This document shows positions 7,289 to 14,197 of a DNA stretch of 64,000 nt, piece after piece. The stretch comes from Kribbella amoyensis. GTDB lineage: Bacteria > Actinomycetota > Actinomycetes > Propionibacteriales > Kribbellaceae. A program made the position numbers and the translations under genes. The stretch covers positions 1,612,001 through 1,676,000 of the forward strand of contig NZ_VIVK01000001.1 of assembly GCF_007828865.1 (NCBI RefSeq). The letters run 5' to 3'. Below the pieces are notes generated by a model. The model saw only the letters and a list, made by a program, of their open reading frames with translations. It made no database searches and was not told where the DNA came from. Each line of letters opens with the position of its first letter. Position 1 is the first letter of the stretch.

Positions 7289-9955
7289 TCAGCCGTCGTG
7301 GGCCATGTCGACGAAGCGCGAGTAGTGGCCCTGGAAGGCGACGACCACGTCCGCGGTCGGGCCGTTACGGTGCTTGGCCACGATGAAGTCCGCCTCACCC
7401 GGCCGCGTCGACTCCCGCTCGTACGCATCCTCCCGATGCAACAGGAGAACAACGTCGGCGTCCTGTTCGAGGGAGTTGTGGGTTGCGATGCCCTCGGCAA
7501 CGAAGTTGTGGGTGCCGAGGACAGTGGCGTCGTAGACCTCTTGCTCGCCGAGGCTCTCGATACCGGTGATGGTGTCCCAGAAGATGTCGTTGGTCGCGAG
7601 CACTTCGAGGTCGGCGTGGTCGAGCACGTCGGCGACCTTCGCGAGCCGCTGGCGACTCGGCGAGTGCTTCCACAGCGTGGAGCCGCAGAACTGCGTCCCC
7701 ATCGCCGCGGCGAACTCGCGGTGGGTCGTCTTCCGCTCGGTCAGCACCGCGCGAACCTGTGACCACACTTCCCTCGGGATCGTGTCGGCGTTCGTGTTCG
7801 CCCGGACGCCGCGCAGCGCGGTCGCCACCTCGACCACCTTGAGGCCACGGAGGCCGTGGACGCCGATCTCGTCGCAGAAGCGGAGCTGGTTCTCCACGCC
7901 GTAGATGTGGAGGTGGTACGAGTCGCGGTAGCCGGTCTTCTTCGCGACCTTGATCCGGCTGAAGATGTTGAACCGCAGCAACAACCTGGCCAGGTCGTCG
8001 ACAAGTCGGCGGCTGGTGGACGCGTAGTAGATCCGGCCCTGACCGTTCGCCTCGTCCCAGCACACCGATCCGTCCGTCGCCCACAGGTGCCGGATGAAGG
8101 TGCCGACCTGCTCCTTCGGCAGTCCGAAGACGCCGGCGGGCACGAACTTCTCGTGGCTGCGCAGACCGAACAACCCGAGCCCGTCCAGCCAGGCGGCGAC
8201 CGGATTCCGCTTGCCGCGCGCCAGTCGGTACGGCGCGGGGAGGCGCAGGGTGGTGACCCGAGCGGCGTCGTCGTCGTCCCGGACGCCGGTGATCCCGAAC
8301 CGGCGACGGGCCGCCTCGGTCACCGCCGCCAGGTTGTGCTCTTCGATGCTCGCGTACCGGATCGGCTGGCGCTTCACGAACGAGCCGTCACCGAGGAGAT
8401 GGGCCAGCAGGACGACCTCGTCCTCGTCCCAGGGCTTCAGGTCCAGCGGGGGCGGGACATGCCGGAGCGAGCCCAGCCGTGCGCCCGGCCGGAGCTCACC
8501 GAGAGGCTTCCAGCCGTCGTACGTGAGGAACGGGTGGTTCGCGGTCGCCTTGATCTCGCGGCCGGAGGCCAGCTTGAGCCGGAACACCTCCTTCACCCCG
8601 CTCGGAAAGGCGTGCGTGAGAGTCCGCGGTACGAGCTTCAGGCGGTCGTCGAGGGACCAGACCGGAATGTCCCGGGCGTCTTCGGCCAGCAACTCCCCCA
8701 GCGAGACTTCGGCGCCGGTGTCGGCCCGCATCAGCCGGGTGTCCGCGGTCAGGCAGCCCGACTCGCGGAGGTCGGAGGCCATCGGGCGTTTGTCGGAGCG
8801 TTGCTCGGAGCCTCGGTTCAGCTGGCAGATCGCGACGACGGGGAGCTCGAGCTCCTTGGCGAGGAGCTTGATGGAGCGGGAGAACTCGGAGACTTCGAGC
8901 TGCCGGGACTCGACCTTCTTGCCCGAGGTCATCAGCTGGAGGTAGTCGATCACGATCAGCCGGAGATCGTGACGCTGCTTGAGCCGGCGGGCCTTGGCGC
9001 GGATCTCCATCATGGTGAGGTTCGGCGAGTCGTCGATGAACAGCGGCGCCTCCGACACCTCGCCCATCTTCCGGGCCAGCCGGGCCCAGTCCTCGTCAGT
9101 CATCTTGCCGTTGCGCATGTGGTGCAACGGCACCTTCGCCTCGGCCGACAACAACCGCATGGTGATCTCGTTCCGGCTCATCTCCAGCGAGAAGATGCAG
9201 GAAGTCAACCCATGCCGAATCGAAGCCGACCGCGCAAAATCCAATCCCAGCGTCGATTTTCCCATCGCGGGGCGGGCGGCGACGATGATCATCTGGCCGG
9301 GGTGGAGGCCGTTGGTGAGTTCGTCGAGGTCGGTGAAGCCGGTGGGGACGCCGACCATGGCGTCGCCGCGGGAGTCGATCGCCTCGATCTCGTCGAGGGC
9401 GCCCTCCATGATGTCTTTCAGGGGGGCGTAGTCCTCGGTGGTGCGCTTCTCGGTGACCTGGTAGATCTCGGCCTGGGCGTGGTCGACGACGTCGTCCACC
9501 TCGCCCTCGCCGGCGTAGCCGAGCTGGACGATCTTGGTGCCGGCCTCGACCAGGCGGCGCAGGATCGCCTTCTCGCGGACGATGTTCGCGTAGTAGCCGG
9601 CGTTCGCGGCGAGCGGGACGGAGGCGACCAGGGTGTGCAGGTACGGCGCGCCGCCGAGGCGGGCGATCTCGCCGCGGCGGGTGAGCTCGGCGGCGACGGT
9701 GATCGCGTCGGCCGGCTCACCGCGGGCGTACAGGTCGGTGATGGCGTCGTAGACGACCTCGTGGGCGGGCCGGTAGAAGTCGGTACCGCGCACCGTCTCG
9801 ATGCAGTCGGCGATGGCGTCCTTGCTGAGCAGCATCGCGCCGAGCACGCACTGCTCGGCCGCCAGGTCCTGCGGTGGCGTGCGGTCGAACCCCATCTGCG
9901 GGTCGCGCTCTTCCTGCCCGCCGCCCGATCCGCCGCGGAACTCCGCCACGCTCAC
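7289..9955 (-). CDS. dnaB: Replicative DNA helicase DnaB containing an intein
   Basis: The precursor is 888 residues. After removal of the 427-residue intein the helicase is 461 residues, the normal DnaB size. The N-terminal DnaG-interacting domain starts at PQDLAAEQCVLGAML. The RecA-like domain has Walker A ARPAMGKST and Walker B LRLIVIDYLQL. The intein interrupts the conserved RESG/SLEQDADVV junction and is in frame. The GTG start at 9955 has GAGGAGG nine bases upstream; the upstream 23 in-frame codons lack family similarity. DnaB unwinds DNA at the replication fork. Its position relative to rplI recalls the M. tuberculosis rpsF-ssb-rpsR-rplI-dnaB order, but here about 15 kb of other genes intervene. 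Confidence 0.95.
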   Translation of the reverse strand: MSVAEFRGGSGGGQEERDPQMGFDRTPPQDLAAEQCVLGAMLLSKDAIADCIETVRGTDFYRPAHEVVYDAITDLYARGEPADAITVAAELTRRGEIARLGGAPYLHTLVASVPLAANAGYYANIVREKAILRRLVEAGTKIVQLGYAGEGEVDDVVDHAQAEIYQVTEKRTTEDYAPLKDIMEGALDEIEAIDSRGDAMVGVPTGFTDLDELTNGLHPGQMIIVAARPAMGKSTLGLDFARSASIRHGLTSCIFSLEMSRNEITMRLLSAEAKVPLHHMRNGKMTDEDWARLARKMGEVSEAPLFIDDSPNLTMMEIRAKARRLKQRHDLRLIVIDYLQLMTSGKKVESRQLEVSEFSRSIKLLAKELELPVVAICQLNRGSEQRSDKRPMASDLRESGCLTADTRLMRADTGAEVSLGELLAEDARDIPVWSLDDRLKLVPRTLTHAFPSGVKEVFRLKLASGREIKATANHPFLTYDGWKPLGELRPGARLGSLRHVPPPLDLKPWDEDEVVLLAHLLGDGSFVKRQPIRYASIEEHNLAAVTEAARRRFGITGVRDDDDAARVTTLRLPAPYRLARGKRNPVAAWLDGLGLFGLRSHEKFVPAGVFGLPKEQVGTFIRHLWATDGSVCWDEANGQGRIYYASTSRRLVDDLARLLLRFNIFSRIKVAKKTGYRDSYHLHIYGVENQLRFCDEIGVHGLRGLKVVEVATALRGVRANTNADTIPREVWSQVRAVLTERKTTHREFAAAMGTQFCGSTLWKHSPSRQRLAKVADVLDHADLEVLATNDIFWDTITGIESLGEQEVYDATVLGTHNFVAEGIATHNSLEQDADVVLLLHREDAYERESTRPGEADFIVAKHRNGPTADVVVAFQGHYSRFVDMAHDG
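7475..8755 (-). mobile_element. DnaB intein with LAGLIDADG homing endonuclease (427 residues)
   Basis: The protein-splicing element occupies precursor residues 401-827. It begins with catalytic Cys (CLTADTRL) directly after RESG and ends THN directly before Ser of SLEQDAD, giving the canonical Cys1, terminal His-Asn and +1 Ser. Block B is TANHPFLT. Two dodecapeptide motifs of a LAGLIDADG endonuclease are visible (LLAHLLGDGSF and HLWATDGSVCWD), and block F is VYDATVLGTHNFVAEG. All splicing residues and both endonuclease acidic residues look intact, so both activities are plausible. M. tuberculosis DnaB is also known to carry an intein; whether the insertion site is identical needs an alignment. 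Confidence 0.95.
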
Positions 9956-10525
9956 TCGTCCGACCTCCTCGTCCGCCGCGACCCCTGCGCCCCCGCCTCC
10001 CGACGTGGCCCACCATTCGAACACCTGATCGAATGATACCCGGGGCTGCCGACAGTTTCCCGACCCCGTCCGCAGGCGGACTCGCCCCCGAGACTGCGGG
10101 CGGACGACATCGGTCCCGCGACCGTACGCCGGTCACCCCGGTTGCCGGAAGCCAGCCGTCCACAGGGGCTGTGGATCGCCTGTGGGAAACTCCGCGATCT
10201 GGTGTGCACAGGTTGGGTACATCCCTGTGGACAACTGGGGAGAAGTTTCCCCGACCACGCTCTGACCTGCGGTTTCTCGTGTTCACAACTGTGGAGAAGA
10301 AAAACATTCGAGACGGTTCGGTCCGGTGCGCTGTGCACAGCCGATGCCAGGCACAATGAGCGTCATGCCCATTACCACCCCGTCGACAGCCTGCCGCACC
10401 GACAGGCCGGACGGTTTTCCACCGGCCAGCGGACACCGAGCGGTTTCCCCAGTATCGACCGGGCTGTGGAAAACCCTGGGGACAAACCCGGGGACGAACC
10501 CGGCGGCCGGGAGGGCGGCCACCGC
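9956..10525. other. 570-bp non-coding region with multiple DnaA-box-like sequences
   Basis: No convincing gene lies between the divergent dnaB and MATE genes. The region is rich in TGTGGA/TCCACA words: GTCCACA at 10158, TGTGGAT at 10170, a perfect TGTGGACAA at 10226-10234, TGTGGAGAA at 10290, TTTTCCACC at about 10415 and TGTGGAAAA at 10465. The actinobacterial DnaA consensus is TTGTCCACA. The cluster suggests DnaA binding near the dnaB promoter. A complete oriC is unlikely because dnaA and dnaN are not adjacent. Confidence 0.6.
10226..10234 (-). promoter_or_regulatory. Consensus DnaA box
   Basis: TGTGGACAA is the exact complement of the actinobacterial DnaA box TTGTCCACA. It lies 270 bases upstream of the dnaB start, among several degenerate copies. 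Confidence 0.6.
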
Positions 10526-11830
10526 GTGAAGGACCAGGACCGGGAGATCCTCCGGCTGGCGGTGCCCGCGTTCTTCGCACTCGTCTCCGAACCGCTGATG
10601 CTGCTCGCCGACTCCGCCATCGTCGGCCACCTCGGTACCCCGCAGCTCGCCGCGCTCGGCGTCGCCGGGACGATCCTGCAGACCCTCGTCGGCGTCTGCG
10701 TCTTCCTGGCGTACGGCACCACCTCGGCCGTGGCCCGGCGGATCGGGGCCGGCGACCACCGCGGAGCGCTTGCCCAGGGCATCGACGGACTGTGGCTCGC
10801 CCTGCTGCTCGGTCTCGTCCTCGCCCTGGCCGGTCTCGCCCTCGCGCCGGCCGCGATCGGCGCGTTCGACCCGTCCCCCGATGTCGCCGGCCACGCGACC
10901 ACGTATCTGCGGATCAGCTGCCTGGGCATCCCGTCGATGCTGCTGCTGCTCGCGGCGACCGGCGTACTGCGCGGCCTGCAGGACACCCGGACCCCGATGG
11001 TCGTCGCGATCGCGGCCAACCTGCTCAACATCGCGCTCAACCTGCTCCTGGTCTACGGGCTCGACCTCGACATCGCCGGCTCGGCCATGGGGACCGTCCT
11101 CGCCCAGACCGCGGCCGGGGTCGCCCTGGTCGTCGTGGTGGTCCGCGGGGCGCGCCGGGACGGGGCCAAGCTCCGCCCGGACCGGCCCGGGATCCTCGCC
11201 TCCGCGCAGTCCGGCGTACCGCTCTTCGTCCGCACGTTGACGCTCCGGGTCGGCATCGTGCTCACCACCTTCGTCGCGACGTCGATCGGTACGACGTCGG
11301 TCGCGGCGCACCAGGTCGCGTTCACGCTCTGGTCGTTGCTCGCGCTGGCGCTGGACGCGATCGCGATCGCAGCGCAGGCGTTGACCGGGCGGGCGCTGGG
11401 CGCGGGTGACGTCGAGGGCACCCGGACGATCACCCGGCGGATGATGTGGTGGGGACTGTGGTCCGGGCTCGTCGGTGGGATCGCGCTGTGGGGTCTGCAC
11501 TGGATCTACGTGCCGTGGTTCACCGAGGACCCGGCGGTCCGGGAGACGCTGGCCGCGATCCTGCTCGTCGCGGCGCTCTGGCAGCCGGTCAACGGGGTCG
11601 TGTTCGTGCTCGACGGCGTCCTGATCGGCGCGGGCGACGGACCGTACCTCGCGGTGGCCGGGATCATCGCGCTGATCCTGTTCGTACCGCTCGCGCTGAG
11701 CGTGCTCTGGCTCGACGGGGGCGTGGTCGCGTTGTGGTGGGCCTTCGGTGGGTACATGCTCGCCCGGCTCCTCACCCTGCTGGTCCGCGAACGCCGGGAC
11801 GCCTGGATGGTCACCGGCGCCGTCCGCTGA
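10526..11830 (+). CDS. MATE family efflux transporter (DinF-like)
   Basis: This 434-residue protein has about twelve membrane helices in two six-helix halves. The family start (REILRLAVPAFFALVSEPLMLLADSAIVGHLG) and the conserved GLQDTRTP loop are typical of the DinF/NorM-type MATE branch, which exports cationic drugs or metabolites using a Na+ or H+ gradient. The GTG at 10526 is chosen because the protein then starts just before helix 1 and GGGAGGG lies 11 bases upstream. The 128 upstream in-frame codons cover the DnaA-box region and are not protein-like. It is divergent from dnaB. Confidence 0.9.
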   Translation: MKDQDREILRLAVPAFFALVSEPLMLLADSAIVGHLGTPQLAALGVAGTILQTLVGVCVFLAYGTTSAVARRIGAGDHRGALAQGIDGLWLALLLGLVLALAGLALAPAAIGAFDPSPDVAGHATTYLRISCLGIPSMLLLLAATGVLRGLQDTRTPMVVAIAANLLNIALNLLLVYGLDLDIAGSAMGTVLAQTAAGVALVVVVVRGARRDGAKLRPDRPGILASAQSGVPLFVRTLTLRVGIVLTTFVATSIGTTSVAAHQVAFTLWSLLALALDAIAIAAQALTGRALGAGDVEGTRTITRRMMWWGLWSGLVGGIALWGLHWIYVPWFTEDPAVRETLAAILLVAALWQPVNGVVFVLDGVLIGAGDGPYLAVAGIIALILFVPLALSVLWLDGGVVALWWAFGGYMLARLLTLLVRERRDAWMVTGAVR

Positions 11831-11900
11831 CCACCAGCCGGGCCAGGGCTGTCCGGCTGACCTGCTGGTACGGCATGGTGGGCTCGACGGAAGGAGCCGG

Positions 11901-12626
11901 ATGGCCGACACGGACGACGACGAGCAGGTTGCCGACCTCGGGCCGGACGAGCGCGCGGAAGGCGACGACGCGCTCGGTGACCGCGGTGCCGGCGAGGACA
12001 GCCGGGCGAAGGAGTGGGTGGCCCAGGCCGCCCTGACCGACACCCGCGAGCTGGCCGTCGACGACGAGGACGAGGCGGACGCGGAGTACGACCGGGACCG
12101 GCAGCGTCATCGTGAGGACCTCGAGCAGGACTCGCGGTCCGCGCGGGAGCGGCAGGATACCCGTCATCGCCACGACGTGAACCGGGCCGAGGCCGAGGTC
12201 ACCGAGGCGCTCCGGCTCGCGCACAGCTACGAGCTGTCCCGCGACAACTTCCGTCGGCACGCGGACGCCGAACGCGGACTCGCCCGCGAGGACCGTAGCC
12301 GGGCCGCGTCGCTGGACGCCGGTGCCGCCGGTCGCGACGACCCGCAGGCGAACACCGACCGGGCCGACGCCGATCGGTACCGGGCCTCGGCGCGACGCGA
12401 GACCAGCCGCGCGAACTACGACGACGCCACCGCCGACTCGTTCGGGGCGGACGCGCGCGAGCAGCGCCAGGAGGCGGCCCAGGTCCAGGTACCGGAGCAG
12501 CCGCCGGCCGCGGAGGCGGTCCGCAACCCACCGCAGCCGGCCCCGAAGGCTCGCAAGAACCTCAAGAACATCAAGCAGCGCAAGCCCAAGACGAAGGCGC
12601 TCCGCGACTGGGGCATCGGCGAGTAG
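11901..12626 (+). CDS. Acidic, highly charged hydrophilic protein of unknown function
   Basis: This 241-residue protein is almost entirely polar and dominated by D, E, R and A. It has no membrane segment. The middle part (about 60-200) has a regular helical, coiled-coil-like pattern, while the last 25 residues are basic (KARKNLKNIKQRKPKTKALRDW). The ATG at 11901 has GGAAGGAG six bases upstream. I do not recognise a family. The acidic body with a basic tail could bind nucleic acid or a partner protein, but that is only inference. It follows the MATE gene by 70 bases on the same strand and ends just before a 15-C tract. Confidence 0.6.
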   Translation: MADTDDDEQVADLGPDERAEGDDALGDRGAGEDSRAKEWVAQAALTDTRELAVDDEDEADAEYDRDRQRHREDLEQDSRSARERQDTRHRHDVNRAEAEVTEALRLAHSYELSRDNFRRHADAERGLAREDRSRAASLDAGAAGRDDPQANTDRADADRYRASARRETSRANYDDATADSFGADAREQRQEAAQVQVPEQPPAAEAVRNPPQPAPKARKNLKNIKQRKPKTKALRDWGIGE

Positions 12627-12636
12627 AACCCGGCGA

Positions 12637-12651
12637 CCCCCCCCCCCCCCC
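12637..12651. repeat. Homopolymer tract of 15 C
   Basis: Fifteen consecutive C residues lie between the stop of the charged protein (12626) and the end of the convergent DUF2568 gene (12656). The run lies in neither coding sequence. Such long runs slip during replication and in sequencing, so the length is uncertain. Confidence 0.9.
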
Positions 12652-12655
12652 GGGA

Positions 12656-13030
12656 TCAGGCCTCGGCGACGTGGTGCTGCGCCGGGTCCGGAGCCAGCTG
12701 TCCGGTGTGGATGATCGCCAGGTTGATCGCGACCACCGCGACGAACGCGACGCCGAGGACCCGGTGGTCGACGCTCCACAACGCCAGCCCGGCCAGGCCG
12801 AAGAAGGCGACCTTCACGACCGCGGTCAGGACCGGGTTGCCGTGCGTCGCGGTCGGCGCGGCGAAGAATCCCCAGATCACCGCGGCCACGAGCGGCAGCC
12901 CGACAGCGAGCAACAGCTTCGCCGGCAGACCGTCCACCACCCGCCAGCCCCAGAACGCGAAAATGCTGAGCCCGGCCAGTTCCAGCAGGAACGCCAGCCC
13001 GAGGTTGCTCCAGCGCCACAGCTCGTACAT
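12656..13030 (-). CDS. DUF2568 (YrdB-like) membrane protein
   Basis: This 124-residue protein has four membrane helices and matches the DUF2568 pattern: NLGLAFLLELAGLSIFAFWGW, then PLVAAVIWGFFAAPTA, then AFFGLAGLALWS. Its function is unknown. The ATG at 13030 is chosen over GTG 13039 because GGAGGA is nine bases upstream of the former but directly abuts the latter. It is divergent from a TetR regulator, with two copies of a palindrome between them, so it is probably repressed by that protein. Confidence 0.8.
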   Translation of the reverse strand: MYELWRWSNLGLAFLLELAGLSIFAFWGWRVVDGLPAKLLLAVGLPLVAAVIWGFFAAPTATHGNPVLTAVVKVAFFGLAGLALWSVDHRVLGVAFVAVVAINLAIIHTGQLAPDPAQHHVAEA

Positions 13031-13053
13031 CCGCCTCACTCCTCCGAATTTGC

Positions 13054-13119
13054 GAGAGCACTGCTCTCTCTTGCTGCCAGTATGCGCAGATCACCACGGC
13101 AAAGCAAGAGCACTGCTCT
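13054..13119. promoter_or_regulatory. Two identical palindromic operators in a divergent promoter
   Basis: AGAGCA-C-TGCTCT occurs at 13055-13067 (extended by one base pair to 13054-13068) and again at 13107-13119, with centres 52 bp apart. They flank the space where both promoters must lie. The spacing is close to five helical turns, so two TetR dimers would sit on the same DNA face. The adjacent TetR protein is the likely ligand. Confidence 0.75.
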
Positions 13120-13142
13120 CTGAATCAGTTAGAGTGATCCGT

Positions 13143-13826
13143 ATGGCACCGACTCCGCGGCAGCTCGCGCACGAGCAGACGATGGCCGAGATCCTCCGGC
13201 TCGCCCACGAGCAGCTGGTGACCGAGGGCAGTGCGGGCCTGTCGCTCCGGGCGATCGCCCGCGACCTCGGCCTGGTGTCGTCCGCGATCTACCGGTACGT
13301 GCCGAGTCGCGACGAGCTGCTGACCCTGCTGATCGCCGAGTCCTACAACGCCTTCGCGGACGCCGTGGAGGCGGCCGAGGCCCGGTGCCCGCGCGACGAC
13401 TACCGACGACGCTGGCTCAGCTTCGGTCGCGCGGTCCGCCGCTGGGCCGTCGCGAACCCGGCCGAGTGGACGTTGTTGTACGGCAGCCCCGTCCCCGGGT
13501 ACCACGCGCCGCCGGAGCGCACCACGGCGGCGGGGAGCCGGGTACCGCTGCTTCTGCTCCGCCTGCTCGCCGACGCCGGACTGAAGCCGTCACCGGACGA
13601 TCCACCGATGACGGCCGCCTTGCACCGCGAGCTGGCCCGGCTCCGTGGATCGCTCCCCGGCGAGCTCCCGCCCGAGGTCCTCGCCCGCGGGCTGCTCGCG
13701 TACTCGTCGCTGTGCGGCCTGGTGAGCCTGGAGTTGTTCGGCCAGTTCACCAACACGGTGACCCAGTTCGCGGGCCACCTCGATCACCAGCTCCACCGCC
13801 TCGCGGCCGTGCTGGAGCTGCCCTAG
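13143..13826 (+). CDS. TetR family regulator with WHG-type C-terminal domain
   Basis: This 227-residue protein has a TetR helix-turn-helix at 10-60 (MAEILRLAHEQLVTEGSAGLSL, then SAIYRYVPSRDELLTLL). The C-terminal domain resembles the WHG-type TetR C-domain found in actinobacteria (RRWAVANPAEWTLLYGSPVPGY). The ATG at 13143 gives the normal family start; 146 upstream in-frame codons overlap the divergent gene and are spurious. It probably regulates itself and the DUF2568 gene via the two palindromes. Its last four bases overlap the convergent DUF4913 gene. Confidence 0.85.
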   Translation: MAPTPRQLAHEQTMAEILRLAHEQLVTEGSAGLSLRAIARDLGLVSSAIYRYVPSRDELLTLLIAESYNAFADAVEAAEARCPRDDYRRRWLSFGRAVRRWAVANPAEWTLLYGSPVPGYHAPPERTTAAGSRVPLLLLRLLADAGLKPSPDDPPMTAALHRELARLRGSLPGELPPEVLARGLLAYSSLCGLVSLELFGQFTNTVTQFAGHLDHQLHRLAAVLELP

Positions 13827-14197
13827 ATCCCGCGCAGGTTCGGTTGGCGCTGGTCGAAGAACAGCCCGGCGGGCGGCTCCTCCACCGGCAGCGGCGGGAT
13901 CGGGTAGTCGGTGTGCTGACCGCGGCAGGCGGCGAACGGGCCGTCCGGGTCGAGCAACGCCATCATGTGCGGATCCGCGTGGTCGCGCCACCAGACCGAC
14001 ATCCCGGTCGCCGGGTCGAGCCGGAGGTGCTCCCAGGCCCGCCAGATCGAGTCGAGCCGGCTCAGCGCCTCGGCGTGCCGGTACCACTCCGGGCACCAGA
14101 CGAACTGCTGGCCGAGCCGGCGGGAGTACAGGTACACGAGCCGGTCCTCGACGAACGCGGCGACGTGCGGGTAGAACAGCTCCTGCTCACCATCCAC
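13823..14197 (-). CDS. DUF4913 domain protein, last gene of the secretion-like operon
   Basis: This 124-residue protein matches the DUF4913 pattern: FVWCPEWYRHAEALSRLDSIWRAWE, then DPATGMSVWWRDHADPHMMAL, then a Cys/His pair (CRGQHTDYP). DUF4913 genes in actinobacteria commonly sit beside VirD4-type genes on chromosomes and conjugative elements; the activity is unknown. The GTG start at 14197 has GGAGGAG seven bases upstream and overlaps the virD4-like stop by 11 bases, so translation is coupled to it. Confidence 0.8.
   Translation of the reverse strand: MDGEQELFYPHVAAFVEDRLVYLYSRRLGQQFVWCPEWYRHAEALSRLDSIWRAWEHLRLDPATGMSVWWRDHADPHMMALLDPDGPFAACRGQHTDYPIPPLPVEEPPAGLFFDQRQPNLRGI

Noticed and set aside
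7475..8755. The dnaB insertion as a pseudogene-causing insertion
   Set aside because: It is in frame and has all intein splice motifs, so it is a protein-splicing element.
7856..10036. A 726-codon open frame on the plus strand opposite dnaB
   Set aside because: It is antisense to a clearly conserved helicase, its translation is low-complexity and matches no family, and high GC makes such shadows common.
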